Source: Novosphingobium sp. CF614 (GTDB lineage: Bacteria > Pseudomonadota > Alphaproteobacteria > Sphingomonadales > Sphingomonadaceae). Taken from it: a DNA stretch of 64,000 bases. Position numbers and translations under genes: made by a program. The stretch is taken from contig NZ_FOOR01000003.1 in assembly GCF_900113255.1 (NCBI RefSeq), forward strand, positions 230,351 through 294,350, given 5' to 3'. Within the stretch, counting starts at the first letter, position 1. The number at the start of each line of letters is the position of its first letter. The notes beneath the pieces were generated by a model. That model had not been told where the DNA came from, did no database searches, and saw nothing but the letters and a program-made list of their open reading frames with translations. Below are positions 12,858 through 22,261 of this stretch, one piece after another.

Positions 12858-13187
12858 CTACCCTCGTCTGCCGGTGCTGCTGCTCATGCCGGCGACCGGA
12901 GGGACATTGTCCTCCTCAGGCTTGCCATAGGTTGAAGCAGTTGGGTTAACGGCCCTTGAGGTTGGTGTATAAGTAGTTAGCACCGAGGCCGCGCAACCGT
13001 CGAAGCTGCCGCGAAGCCGCAGCCGCAGCGGCTTTGCACCCGGGGAGGAACCCGGAGGAATCCCGGGAGAAAATACGCCCCGCACATCGTGCGCGGCAAA
13101 CAGCCGCGAGCGCAGGTCCTGCCAGTCGATCGGCAACTGGCAATCCGCGAACGCGTCATCCGCATGACCCTGCGGATGACCTGTCAT
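12858..13187 (-). CDS. Small hypothetical protein coupled to sciP
   Basis: A 109-residue ORF ending 2 bp before the sciP start. Its features are an N-terminal DWQDLRSRLFAAHDVR amphipathic helix and a low-complexity C-terminal half with RGSFDGCAASVLTTY and VNPTASTYGKPEED. From memory, a protein of this pattern is found at this position in other sphingomonads, but I cannot confirm it here. The start is uncertain: ATG 13187, ATG 13217 and GTG 13238 are all in frame and none has a good ribosome binding site. Function unknown. Its position suggests cotranscription with sciP. Confidence 0.45.
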   Translation of the reverse strand: MTGHPQGHADDAFADCQLPIDWQDLRSRLFAAHDVRGVFSPGIPPGSSPGAKPLRLRLRGSFDGCAASVLTTYTPTSRAVNPTASTYGKPEEDNVPPVAGMSSSTGRRG

Positions 13188-13383
13188 GCAGGTTTTTTGG
13201 TCATGAGCGATGTTCATGGTTCGATGTATAACCCGCACATGGTCAAAGGAGGGTAAAGGCCGGCTTTACGTCTCGTTGACCAAACTTTGCGATGGCGCGC
13301 TTGTTCCGACGATCGATGACCTCCCGGGAAACGGCGGCGTTCGGAGGTAGGAAAACCGCCCTTTCGGCTGTATGGAGCGGCGC

Positions 13384-14547
13384 ATGATGCCCCCGTCAGA
13401 CTTGCTTGCCGGCCTCGATCCGGCCGAATTCCTGCAACTGCCCGCGCCGCTTTCCGGCCGCCGCGTGGTGGTTGCGATGTCGGGCGGCGTCGACAGTTCG
13501 GTCGTCGCCGCGCTTGCCGCCGCGAGCGGCGCCGAAGTGATCGGCGTGACGCTGCAGCTCTACGATTACGGCGCCGCGACGGGTCGCAAGGGTGCCTGCT
13601 GCGCCGGAGACGATATTCGCGACGCCCGCGCCGTGGCCGATCGCCTGGGCATCGCCCACTACGTATTCGACCACGAGAGCCGGTTCCGCGAAGATGTGGT
13701 CGAGCGCTTCGCCGACGACTATCTTGCCGGACGCACGCCGATTCCCTGCATCCGCTGCAACATGGGGCCCAAGTTCACCGATCTCCTGGCGATGGCGCGC
13801 GAACTGGGCGCGGACTGCCTGGCGACCGGCCATTATGTGCGCCGTGCCATGGGTCCGGCCGGCCCCGAGCTCCACCGCGCCGCCGACCCCTCGCGCGACC
13901 AGAGCTACTTCCTATACGGCACTACCGAGGCGCAGCTCGATTTCCTTCGCTTCCCGCTCGGCGGCCTGCCCAAGACCGAGACACGGCGGCTCGCCGAGGC
14001 GGCAGGCCTGCGCGTCGCGGCCAAGCCCGACAGCCAGGACATCTGCTTCGTGCCCGATGGCGACTATGCCAAGGTGGTCCGGTCGATCCGGCCAGAGGGC
14101 GAGGCGCCCGGCGAGATCGTTCACGCGACCACCGGCGAAGTGCTCGGCAACCACCCCGGCGTGATCCACTACACCGTCGGCCAGCGGCGCGGCCTGGAGA
14201 TCGGCGGCCAGAGCGAGCCGCTCTACGTCACGCGCATCGAGGCGGAAAACCGCCGCGTCCTTGTCGGGCCACGGCGCCTGCTCGCCACGGCCTCGGCCCG
14301 GCTTGTCGAAACCAATCGCATCGGCCCGCTGCCCGACCGCCGCGACACACCGCTCAGCGCGAAAGTGCGCTCGCTGGCCAAGCCCGTTCCGATCGTTCTC
14401 GAAGGCTCCATCGGCGGCGGCGCGGCGGCGGTGATCCGCTTCATCCAGCCCGAACATGGCGTCGCCCCCGGCCAGGCGGCCGTGATCTACGCAGGCGAAC
14501 GGGTGGTCGGCGGCGGGTGGATCGACGGGACCGAAGCGGCATCCTGA
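13384..14547 (+). CDS. mnmA: tRNA-specific 2-thiouridylase MnmA
   Basis: Adds sulfur to U34 of tRNA-Lys, -Glu and -Gln, using ATP and a persulfide relay. 387 residues from ATG 13384, chosen because ggag lies 6 bp upstream; ATG 13372 would add four residues. Signatures: the PP-loop [15 protein letters not shown] near residue 30, the catalytic cysteine in [12 protein letters not shown] (near residue 120), the tRNA/ATP motif [16 protein letters not shown], and the second catalytic cysteine in [15 protein letters not shown] (near residue 220). [10 protein letters not shown] marks the C-terminal domains. No operon partner is evident; the next gene is convergent. Confidence 0.96.
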   Translation: MMPPSDLLAGLDPAEFLQLPAPLSGRRVVVAMSGGVDSSVVAALAAASGAEVIGVTLQLYDYGAATGRKGACCAGDDIRDARAVADRLGIAHYVFDHESRFREDVVERFADDYLAGRTPIPCIRCNMGPKFTDLLAMARELGADCLATGHYVRRAMGPAGPELHRAADPSRDQSYFLYGTTEAQLDFLRFPLGGLPKTETRRLAEAAGLRVAAKPDSQDICFVPDGDYAKVVRSIRPEGEAPGEIVHATTGEVLGNHPGVIHYTVGQRRGLEIGGQSEPLYVTRIEAENRRVLVGPRRLLATASARLVETNRIGPLPDRRDTPLSAKVRSLAKPVPIVLEGSIGGGAAAVIRFIQPEHGVAPGQAAVIYAGERVVGGGWIDGTEAAS

Positions 14548-14619
14548 GCGGCTCGCCCAGCTGCGAAGAGGCCGACCTGTCCGCGCCTTGGGGCTGCCCG
14601 ACGCGGCACCCCGGCGGCA

Positions 14620-15015
14620 TCAATCCTCCCACGGTTCCAGCCGGCAGCCGGTCTGCTCGTCGAAGCTGGCGCTCTGGCGCGCCAGCAGCGGCACGCTGGC
14701 CTTCACCGTCTTCGTCGCGGTGTCTTCGGACAATGCGACCAAGCCGCCCAATCGCCCCAGGCCCGCGCGCTTGAGATCGCCCTCGCAGCTCTTGAGCGGG
14801 CGCCGCGAGATGAACCGGCACTCGCAGCCCACCCGCGCGCCGAAGGCCGAGCCGACCAGCGCCTGTTCGCTGAGGCCCTTCCAGCTCCAGGCCAGCGCCG
14901 CTGCCGCCAGCAGCAGTGCCAGCAGCGCCAGGTTGCGCAGCCAGCGCGACGGCTGGCGTGAAGGATAGGCCGGAGCACGCTTGTCCCCCGCCGGCCGTTT
15001 CCTGGGTGTTGCCAT
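14620..15015 (-). CDS. Single-span membrane protein, function unknown
   Basis: 131 residues: a basic N-terminal tail of about 25 residues (many Arg, Lys, Pro), one hydrophobic helix (LALLALLLAAAALAWSW), then an extracytoplasmic domain of about 85 residues. Cys-x-Cys (GCECRF), KSCEGD and GCRLEP supply four cysteines that could form disulfides in the periplasm. SEDTATKTVKASVPLLAR is a distinctive conserved-looking block. It starts 32 bp from, and is transcribed divergently from, the serine-hydrolase lipoprotein gene, so the two may share a control region. Topology (N-in) is inferred from the positive charge before the helix. Confidence 0.7.
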   Translation of the reverse strand: MATPRKRPAGDKRAPAYPSRQPSRWLRNLALLALLLAAAALAWSWKGLSEQALVGSAFGARVGCECRFISRRPLKSCEGDLKRAGLGRLGGLVALSEDTATKTVKASVPLLARQSASFDEQTGCRLEPWED

Positions 15016-15047
15016 CCGCCTGCGCCTCGCACATCACACCGCGCGTC

Positions 15048-16196
15048 ATGCCGGTGTGCCGCCTTCCCCATATCCTCGCCCTGCTCGCGCTGCCAACCCT
15101 GTGGGGCTGTGGACAGAACAAACCGGTGGCGCCGCCACCGCCGAGCGACGCATCCCTGGCCGCGATCAAGGATGACGGCGGGGCGCCGCGCGGCGCGCTC
15201 GGCCATGCGATCGACGCGCTGTTCGACCGCGAGAGCATGGGGGAAACCGAAGCGCTGGTGGTGATGAAGCGCGGCTCGGTGATCGTCGAGCGCTATGGCG
15301 CGGGCACCAAGGCGGACACGCGACTTCCCGGCTGGAGCATGGGCCAATGCGTGACCGCGCTGATGATCGGCCAGCTGGTCAGCGACGGGCGGCTGCGCCT
15401 CAACGAATCGGCGCCGGTGCCCGAATGGCAACGCCCCGGAGATCCGCGCGGCGTCATCACGCTCAAGCAATTGCTGCAGATGCGATCGGGCCTGCGCCAT
15501 GTCGAGACCGCGCGGATCGGGGGCGGCGTCGAGGAGCGTGAGTCCGATCGCATCCGGATGCTGTTCCTGGACGGACGCGACGACATGGCCGCTTATGCCG
15601 AGGCGCAGCCGCTGGAAGCACCGGCGGGCCAGCTCTTCGAGAATTCGTCGGCCACGCCGGTGATCCTGTCGGACCTCGCCGCCAGGGTTCTCTCTCCCGA
15701 CAGCGATCCCGGCCGCCGCCGCCGGACGGTGGGCGATTACCTGAAGAACCGGGTGCTGCTGCCGATCGGCATGGATTCGACCCTGGTCGGCTATGACCGC
15801 GCCGGCACCATGATCGGCGCCGGCATGGTCTACGCCGACGCCCGCGACTGGGCCCGGCTGGGTGAATTCCTGCGCCACACCGGCTCGGTCAAGGGCGCGC
15901 AAATCCTGCCGCGCCGCTGGATCCAGTTCATGCTTGCCCCAAGCCCGCGCCAGCCCGCCTATGGCGCGGGCGTCTGGCTCAACCGCGCCGAGCCCGGCGC
16001 GGACGCCCCGCTCTATCCCGCCACGGCCCCCTCCAACCTGTTCGCCTGCATCGGCGAATATGGCCAGTACGTGATCGGCTCGCCCGACCAGCTGCTCACC
16101 GTCGTCCGCCTGGGCCAAAGCGACGCCTCGCAGCAGCGCGCCGTGCACGACCGGCTGGGCGAACTGATCGCGCTGTTTCCGGGCGGAAAGCGGTGA
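15048..16196 (+). CDS. Serine-hydrolase-like lipoprotein (beta-lactamase class C fold), SxxK lysine missing
   Basis: 382 residues. The N-terminus from ATG 15048 is a lipoprotein signal with lipobox LWGC (Cys21); an earlier in-frame start would bury it. The rest matches the beta-lactamase/6-aminohexanoate-oligomer hydrolase group: LVVMKRGSVIVERYG, then the nucleophile region GWSMGQCVTALMIGQLVSDG, TLKQLLQMRSGL and YADARDWARLGEFLRHTG. The SxxK motif reads S97-M-G-Q100: the catalytic Ser is present, but the usual general-base Lys is Gln. The protein may be catalytically weak or act as a binding protein. Probable location: periplasmic, lipid-anchored. Confidence 0.8.
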   Translation: MPVCRLPHILALLALPTLWGCGQNKPVAPPPPSDASLAAIKDDGGAPRGALGHAIDALFDRESMGETEALVVMKRGSVIVERYGAGTKADTRLPGWSMGQCVTALMIGQLVSDGRLRLNESAPVPEWQRPGDPRGVITLKQLLQMRSGLRHVETARIGGGVEERESDRIRMLFLDGRDDMAAYAEAQPLEAPAGQLFENSSATPVILSDLAARVLSPDSDPGRRRRTVGDYLKNRVLLPIGMDSTLVGYDRAGTMIGAGMVYADARDWARLGEFLRHTGSVKGAQILPRRWIQFMLAPSPRQPAYGAGVWLNRAEPGADAPLYPATAPSNLFACIGEYGQYVIGSPDQLLTVVRLGQSDASQQRAVHDRLGELIALFPGGKR

Positions 16197-16223
16197 GGAC
16201 GGGCCCGGTTCACGAAAGAAGTG

Positions 16224-16243
16224 CAACACCTGCTAAGGTGTTG
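16224..16243. terminator. Hairpin between convergent genes
   Basis: CAACACCT / AGGTGTTG, an 8-bp perfect stem with a 4-nt loop, lies between the stops of the serine-hydrolase gene and kdpE. There is no T-run on either strand, so it may slow rather than stop polymerase. Confidence 0.4.
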
Positions 16244-16277
16244 TGGCGGAGATGATCCGGACTTCGGGTTCCTTGCC

Positions 16278-16973
16278 CTACCCGTGCCAATCCAGGCTTG
16301 CCAGGCGATAGCCGATCCCGGGTTCGTTGCGCAGCAGTTTCGGCTGCGAGGGATCATCTTCCAGCTTTCTCCGGATACCCCTTGCCGCGACCCGCAGATA
16401 TTCGACATCGCCTTCGTGTCCCGGGCCCCACACGGCCTTGAGCAACTGCGAATGGGTAATGACCCGTCCCGGGTTTCGGGCAAGTTCGGACAGGAAGCCA
16501 TATTCCTTCGGCGTCAGGTGAACCTCGGTTCCGCCCTTGCGGACGGCGCGCGCGGCAAGATCGATTTCAACGTCACCGTGCCTGAACGGGGCGTCCGAAA
16601 CGCCTGTCGGAAGCCGGTGCCGCAACGCCGTGCGGATACGCGCAAGCACTTCTTCGCTGTCGAAAGGCTTGGAGATGTAGTCGTCCGCGCCAAGATCGAG
16701 CGCGGCCACTTTCTGGCTCGTCGCGTCTCGCGCCGAAACGACGATGATCGCGGTCTGCCCCTGCATGATCGGGATCAGTTCCAGCCCATCCCGGTCGGGC
16801 AGCCCCAGATCGAGCAGCACGACTTCGGGCTTGTCGATCTGCAGCGCGTTGAGCGCCTCCCGCGCCGTGCCCGCTTCCACGACATTGTAACCCACTCGGG
16901 ACAGGCCGACGTGGAAAAGGCGGCGGATCGCGGGCTCGTCGTCGACGACGAGGATGGTGACGATCGGCGTCAT
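16278..16973 (-). CDS. kdpE: KdpE, K+-responsive response regulator
   Basis: 231-residue OmpR-family regulator, partner of KdpD, which activates kdp transcription at low K+. The receiver domain has the acidic pair DDE (residues 11-13), phospho-acceptor Asp55 (VVLLDLGLPDRDG) and Lys102 (YISKPF). The winged-helix DNA-binding domain includes LTPKEYGFLSELARNPGRVIT, the recognition helix EYLRVAARGIRRKLE and the wing GIGYRLA. The ATG at 16973 overlaps the kdpD stop (ATGA), so it is the last gene of the kdp operon. Confidence 0.95.
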   Translation of the reverse strand: MTPIVTILVVDDEPAIRRLFHVGLSRVGYNVVEAGTAREALNALQIDKPEVVLLDLGLPDRDGLELIPIMQGQTAIIVVSARDATSQKVAALDLGADDYISKPFDSEEVLARIRTALRHRLPTGVSDAPFRHGDVEIDLAARAVRKGGTEVHLTPKEYGFLSELARNPGRVITHSQLLKAVWGPGHEGDVEYLRVAARGIRRKLEDDPSQPKLLRNEPGIGYRLASLDWHG

Positions 16974-19636
16974 GCTTCGGGCCAATCCTTGAGATGCGCC
17001 GGGTCGAAATGGATGGTGAAGCGTGCGCCCGGCCCATCGGCGCAATTGACCGCCGTCACGTCGAGCCCCATCGCCAGCGCAAAGCCCTTGACGATCGCCA
17101 GGCCAAGGCCGGTGCCGCCTTTCCGGTCCGACCCTTCGATCCGGGCGAAAGTCTCGAATATCCGCTCTTCCCAACCCTCGGGAATACCGCCGCCCCGGTC
17201 CGAGATCGCCAGGTCGACACCGTCCGTGGTCCGTGCGGCCGTTATCGTTATGGGCGCATCGGGATCGCCATACTTCGCGGCATTTTCGATCAGGTTGGTG
17301 AGGCAATGGTGGAACAGGTGCGGATCGACCAGGACCATCGGCGCATCGGGCGCGATGTCGATGGATACCGCATGATCGGCCAGCAAGGTCCGCAGCTCGT
17401 GAAGCGCTTCGGAAACGGCCTCGTCGAGATCGACGGGCTCGATCTTCCCATGCAGCGCGCCTGCCTCGATCCGGGCCATGTCGAGCAGGTTGGTCACGAA
17501 GCGGTACAATCGCTCCGCCTCTCCGCGCGCGGTCGCGATTTGCGCAGCCTGATCGGGTCCGGCCGCGTCGATGGCGGCAAGAGTGCCCATGATCGTGGTA
17601 AGCGGCGTTCGCAGGTCGTGACTGACCGAGGACAGCAGCGCATGCCTCAGGCGATCCCGCTCACGAGCCTGCGACAGGTCGGCCATCTGCGCCTCGAGGG
17701 CAATGCGCTCCAGCGCGAGACCGGCCTGGTCGAGAAGGCTGAGCAGCAAGGGCAATTGATCGGGACGCACCGGCGCGCGCGCGTCGCTGCGCGCAAGGCC
17801 GAACACCCCCATGACCGCGCCTCTCGCGGCAAGCGGATGAAACAGCCACTCGGATGAAGTCAGCGTATCGGAACCGCGCCCGGCCGGGCAATCGTTCTCG
17901 AACGCCCAGTTCGCCGCCGCCATGTCCAGTGTTTCGAGGCGGGCGGCCTGCGGCCAGCTCCAGCGCCGCGAAAGACCGCCCTCCCCCGGCGCTTCGCCCG
18001 GCATCAGCAGGACCGTGTTGCCATCGAGCAATCGGCCGATCTCGGCGCAGAGCACCTGCGCCAGGTCGTCGATCATGCTGATGCCCGTCAGCTGCCTGGC
18101 AAATCCGGCGAGCGCACTGTTCTGCGCGGCGCTGGCCTGGGCCTGGAGGGCATGTTCGCGCACCCGCGCCGCGAGTTGGCTGCTGACGATGGCGACCCCG
18201 AGCAGCACGAGAACGGTGATGAGGTTGCGCGGGTCCTCGATCGTGAAAGTGTGTGTCGGCGGGATGAAGAAGAAGTTGTAGCCCAGCGAACAAGCCAGGC
18301 TGGTCACGATTCCGGTACGCAGGCCGTAACGGGTTGCCGCCACCATCACCGGCAGCAGGTAGAGCAGGCCAAGGTCGGTGATATTGCCGCTCGACAGCAA
18401 TCGCGTCCCGGCTACCGTCACGGCGACGGTCAACCCCAACGAGACCAGATAGCCGGACAAGTCGCCCCATTCGCCGCGCGGCTTGCGCCTTCGGGTTCGT
18501 CCTTGCGCCGTCTCGCTCGTCGGCAGGACTTGGACGGCGAGACCGGGCGTCTCGCGCACCAGGCGATCGACGATCGAGCCATGGAGCAGCTCGAACCATC
18601 GCGAGCGGATGGACTTGCCGACGATGAGCTGGGTGGCGCGCGCTTCCGTCGTGAAGCGCTTCAACCCCTCGAGCACGGATTCGGCGGGCACCGAGGCAAC
18701 ATGCCCGCCGAGCTGCGTGGCAAGATGAAGGGCATCGGCGAGCTGCATGTTCTCCGCATCGTTGAAATGCGCGCTTCGCGGGGTTTCGATATGCACGGCT
18801 GTCCAGGGCGCGCGAAGTGCGTCGGCAAGGCGCTTGGCCGCACGAACCAGTTCGAGCGACCCCGCCTGCTCGCTGATCGCGACGACCAGCCGGTCGCTCG
18901 CCGCCCAGGTCCCCTCCATCGCATGGGCCCGCACATAGTCCAGCATCTGCGCATCGACCGCCTGGGCCGCATAGCGCAGCGCCAGCTCGCGCAGGGCCGA
19001 GAGATTGGACTTGGCGAAGAAGTTCCCGAGTGCGCGGGTGGCCTCGTCGGGAACGTAGACCTTGCCGTGGCGCAACCGTTCGATCAGGTCGTCCGGGGGA
19101 ATATCGACGACTTCGATTTCCGCATCCTCCAGCACCTTGTCGGGAAGCGTTTCACGCACCCTGACTTTGGTGAAGGAGGCAACGACGTCGTTCAGGCTTT
19201 CGAGGTGCTGAATGTTGAGCGTCGAATAGACGTCTATCCCGGCATCGAGCAATTCCTCGACGTCCTGCCAGCGTTTGTCGTGCCGGCTTCCCGGCGCATT
19301 GGTGTGCGCCAGCTCGTCCACCAGTACCAGCGCGGGCCGGCGCGCGAGGATGGCGTCGATGTCCATCTCGTCGAGGATATGGCCCTGATAGCTGGCCTGA
19401 TGACGGGCAACGACCTCGAAACCGCGCAATTTCGCGGCGGTCTCCTCACGCCCGTGAGTCTCGACGACGCCCACCACGACGTCGATGCCGTCCTCGCGCC
19501 GGGCGGCGCCTTCGCTCAGCATCTCATAGGTCTTGCCCACGCCGGGGGCCGCCCCAAGGAAAACCTTGAGACGGCCGCGGCCCTCGCGCGCGGCGGCGCG
19601 CAGCAGGGCTTCCGGATCGGGGCGTTGCTCGTTCAC
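16970..19636 (-). CDS. kdpD: KdpD, K+ sensor histidine kinase
   Basis: 888 residues, full length. Order: KdpD N-terminal domain with the P-loop GAAPGVGKTYE (near residue 28), then DVYSTLNIQHLESLNDVV; a universal-stress-like domain (about 250-370); four membrane helices (about 400-500, with NFFFIPPTHTF in the second loop); a GAF domain; and the dimerisation/phospho-acceptor helix SSVSHDLRTPLTTIMG (His near 670). The ATPase has LIENAAKYGDPD, SDRGGGIPEGW and GTGLGLAIVKGFALAMG. It senses K+ limitation and phosphorylates KdpE. GTG start at 19636, overlapping the kdpC stop (GTGA). Confidence 0.96.
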   Translation of the reverse strand: MNEQRPDPEALLRAAAREGRGRLKVFLGAAPGVGKTYEMLSEGAARREDGIDVVVGVVETHGREETAAKLRGFEVVARHQASYQGHILDEMDIDAILARRPALVLVDELAHTNAPGSRHDKRWQDVEELLDAGIDVYSTLNIQHLESLNDVVASFTKVRVRETLPDKVLEDAEIEVVDIPPDDLIERLRHGKVYVPDEATRALGNFFAKSNLSALRELALRYAAQAVDAQMLDYVRAHAMEGTWAASDRLVVAISEQAGSLELVRAAKRLADALRAPWTAVHIETPRSAHFNDAENMQLADALHLATQLGGHVASVPAESVLEGLKRFTTEARATQLIVGKSIRSRWFELLHGSIVDRLVRETPGLAVQVLPTSETAQGRTRRRKPRGEWGDLSGYLVSLGLTVAVTVAGTRLLSSGNITDLGLLYLLPVMVAATRYGLRTGIVTSLACSLGYNFFFIPPTHTFTIEDPRNLITVLVLLGVAIVSSQLAARVREHALQAQASAAQNSALAGFARQLTGISMIDDLAQVLCAEIGRLLDGNTVLLMPGEAPGEGGLSRRWSWPQAARLETLDMAAANWAFENDCPAGRGSDTLTSSEWLFHPLAARGAVMGVFGLARSDARAPVRPDQLPLLLSLLDQAGLALERIALEAQMADLSQARERDRLRHALLSSVSHDLRTPLTTIMGTLAAIDAAGPDQAAQIATARGEAERLYRFVTNLLDMARIEAGALHGKIEPVDLDEAVSEALHELRTLLADHAVSIDIAPDAPMVLVDPHLFHHCLTNLIENAAKYGDPDAPITITAARTTDGVDLAISDRGGGIPEGWEERIFETFARIEGSDRKGGTGLGLAIVKGFALAMGLDVTAVNCADGPGARFTIHFDPAHLKDWPEA

Positions 19637-20229
19637 CGGGTGGGTCTTGCGCTCCCTTGCGCCAGCTTGTCGAGGGCCAGATTGAGTTCAAGCACGTTGA
19701 CGCGCGGTTCGCCGAGGAAGCCGAGCAGCGGCCCGCTGGTGTTTTCGCGTACGAGCGCCGCTATCCGCTCACGCGCCATGCCGCGCGCCCCGGCGACCCG
19801 GCCGACCTGCATTAGCGCGGTATCCGGGCTGATGTGCGGATCGAGACCGGAAGCCGAGGTCGTCACCATGTCGGCCGGCACCCGCGAACCGGAAGGGAGG
19901 CCCAGAGCGGCGACGTCCTTGCCCACCCGATCCGCCAGGGCCTTGCTGGCGGGCCCCAGGTTCGAGCCGCTCGAAGCCATCGCGTCGTAGCCCGCACCCG
20001 CGGCCGAGGGACGGGGGTGGAAGTAGCCCGGCGCGGAGAACGGCTGGCCGATCAGCCGCGAGCCGACCACATGCCCGCCGCGTTCGATCAGGCTGCCATT
20101 GGCCGCATCGGGGAAAATGGCCTGCGCCAGCCCCGTCAAGGCGAGCGGATAGGCAAGGCCCAGCAGCAGGGCGAAGAGCAATGTCAGGACCAGTGCGGGA
20201 CGCAGGGCCGACGAGATATCGTTGAACAT
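19633..20229 (-). CDS. kdpC: KdpC, K+-transporting ATPase subunit C
   Basis: 198 residues. One N-terminal membrane helix (ALVLTLLFALLLGLAYPLALTGLAQ) is followed by a periplasmic domain with the family blocks GSRLIGQPFSAPGYFHPRPSA, SSGSNLGP, SASGLDPHISPDTA and VRENT. It stabilises the KdpFABC complex and supports high-affinity K+ binding. The ATG at 20229 lies 13 bp downstream of the kdpB stop and the stop overlaps the kdpD start. Confidence 0.95.
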   Translation of the reverse strand: MFNDISSALRPALVLTLLFALLLGLAYPLALTGLAQAIFPDAANGSLIERGGHVVGSRLIGQPFSAPGYFHPRPSAAGAGYDAMASSGSNLGPASKALADRVGKDVAALGLPSGSRVPADMVTTSASGLDPHISPDTALMQVGRVAGARGMARERIAALVRENTSGPLLGFLGEPRVNVLELNLALDKLAQGSARPTR

Positions 20230-20242
20230 GGCTTCTAGGTCC

Positions 20243-22249
20243 TCAGGCGAAATGGAGGCCGGCAACGGCAAGGTCGATGAGCTTGATGCCCACGAAGGGC
20301 GCGACCAGGCCGCCCAGCCCATAGACGGCGAGATTGCGCGCCAGCAGCGGGCCCGCCGCCATCGGCCGGTAGGTCACGCCCTTGAGCGCCAGCGGAACCA
20401 GCGCCGGGATAATCAGCGCGTTGAAGATGATGGCCGAGAGGATCGCGCTTTCAGGCGAGGAAAGGCGCATCACGTTGAGCACGCCAAGACCCGGATAGAG
20501 CGCGACGAACATGGCGGGAATGATGGCGAAGTATTTGGCGACGTCATTGGCGACCGAGAACGTGGTCAATGCCCCGCGCGTCATCAGGAGCTGCTTGCCG
20601 AGGCCGACGATCTCGATCAGCTTGGTGGGATCGCTGTCGAGGTCGACCATGTTGCCGGCCTCACGCGCCGCCTGGGTGCCGGTGTTCATGGCGACGCCGA
20701 CGTCGGCCTGGGCCAGCGCGGGAGCATCGTTGGTGCCGTCGCCGCACATCGCCACCAGGCGCCCGCCCTGCTGTTCCTTGCGGATCAGCGCGAGCTTGTC
20801 CTCGGGCGTCGCCTCGGCCAGGAAATCGTCCACGCCCGCTTCGGCGGCGATGGAAGCGGCGGTCAGCGGATTGTCGCCGGTAATCATCACCGTGCGAATG
20901 CCCATTCGGCGCAGCTGCGCGAAGCGTTCCCGCACGCCCGCCTTGATGACGTCCTTGAGCGCGACGACCCCCAGCAGCCGCCCATCCTGCGCCACCGCCA
21001 GCGGCGTCTGGCCCGAACGCGCGATCTCCTCGGCCATGCGGCGCAGTTCGCTCGCCACCGGCGCGGCCGGGTTGGCGCGCAGCACCGCGTCGACCGCACC
21101 CTTCTGGACGATCCCCAACGGGCTCTTCAGGCCCGAAAGGCGGGTCTGCGCGGTGAAGGGGATCACTTCCGCGCCTTCGGGCAGCGCGACGCGGGTCACG
21201 CCGAACTTGTCGCGGGCCAACACCACGATCGAACGGCCCTCGGGCGTCTCATCGGCCAGGCTGGCCAGCAGCGCCGCTTCCGCCAGCGCATTGACGGAAA
21301 CACCCGGAACCGGACGAAACTCGCTGGCCTGGCGATCGCCCACGGTGATCGTCCCGGTCTTGTCGAGCAGCAGCACGTCGACGTCACCGGCCGCCTCCAC
21401 CGCGCGGCCCGACTTGGCGAGCACGTTGAAACGCACGAGCCGGTCCATCCCGGCAATGCCGATGGCCGAAAGCAACGCGGCGATGGTGGTCGGGATCAGG
21501 GTAATGAGCAGCGCCGCGAGAATCGCCACCGGGATCATGCCGCCCGCGTAGTGGGCGAAGGCGGGGATCGTGCCGACGGCGATGAGGAAGATGATGGTCA
21601 GGCCCACCAGCAGGATAGTCAGCGCGATCTCGTTGGGCGTCTTCTGCCGTTCCGCGCCTTCGACAAGGGCGATCATGCGGTCGAGAAAACCCTGGCCCGG
21701 CTCCTGCGTCACCCGCACCCGGATCGAGTCGGAAATGACGCGCGTGCCGGCCGTCACCGCTGAGCGGTCACCGCCCGCCTCGCGGATCACCGGCGCGCTT
21801 TCGCCGGTGATGGCCGCTTCGTTGACCGAAGCGACGCCTTCGATCACCTCGCCGTCGGCGGGGATGAGATCGCCCGTCTCGACGACGACGATATCCCCCC
21901 GCTTCAACCGGGACGCGGGCACCATGCGTCCATCAGGCAGGCGCGCAGTAAGCTCGGACTTGGCGGCACGCAGCGAGGCGGCCTGGGCCCGGCCGCGCCC
22001 TTCGGCCAGCGCTTCGGCGAAAGTGCCGAACAGAACGGTCAGCCAGAGCCAGACGATCAGCTGCATCTGGAAGCCCAGCGGCAAGGGCTCTCCGCCGATT
22101 ACCAACAGCACGGTCAGCAGCGAAGCGACCACGGCGGTGGTGAAGAGCACGGGATTCTTCACCAGTTCGCGCGGATCGAGTTTGCGGAAGGCATCGCCGA
22201 TCGCAGGCACGACCAGCTTTGCGGAGAAAATCGAGGAAGGCGTGGTCAT
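20243..22249 (-). CDS. kdpB: KdpB, K+-transporting P-type ATPase catalytic subunit
   Basis: 668 residues. ATP-hydrolysing subunit of the Kdp pump (P1A-ATPase). Motifs in order: actuator ITGESAPV (near 150), [12 protein letters not shown] in the membrane before the phosphorylation site [12 protein letters not shown] (Asp near 305), nucleotide-binding [13 protein letters not shown] and QKGAVDAV, and the hinge [21 protein letters not shown] followed by [18 protein letters not shown]. Seven hydrophobic segments are visible. It lies 12 bp after kdpA, within the operon. Confidence 0.97.
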   Translation of the reverse strand: MTTPSSIFSAKLVVPAIGDAFRKLDPRELVKNPVLFTTAVVASLLTVLLVIGGEPLPLGFQMQLIVWLWLTVLFGTFAEALAEGRGRAQAASLRAAKSELTARLPDGRMVPASRLKRGDIVVVETGDLIPADGEVIEGVASVNEAAITGESAPVIREAGGDRSAVTAGTRVISDSIRVRVTQEPGQGFLDRMIALVEGAERQKTPNEIALTILLVGLTIIFLIAVGTIPAFAHYAGGMIPVAILAALLITLIPTTIAALLSAIGIAGMDRLVRFNVLAKSGRAVEAAGDVDVLLLDKTGTITVGDRQASEFRPVPGVSVNALAEAALLASLADETPEGRSIVVLARDKFGVTRVALPEGAEVIPFTAQTRLSGLKSPLGIVQKGAVDAVLRANPAAPVASELRRMAEEIARSGQTPLAVAQDGRLLGVVALKDVIKAGVRERFAQLRRMGIRTVMITGDNPLTAASIAAEAGVDDFLAEATPEDKLALIRKEQQGGRLVAMCGDGTNDAPALAQADVGVAMNTGTQAAREAGNMVDLDSDPTKLIEIVGLGKQLLMTRGALTTFSVANDVAKYFAIIPAMFVALYPGLGVLNVMRLSSPESAILSAIIFNALIIPALVPLALKGVTYRPMAAGPLLARNLAVYGLGGLVAPFVGIKLIDLAVAGLHFA

Positions 22250-22261
22250 GGAACTTGCCCC

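Noticed and set aside
12945..12965. CtrA box upstream of sciP
   Set aside because: TTAAC is present, but the second half-site is only 2 of 4 bases; too weak to list.
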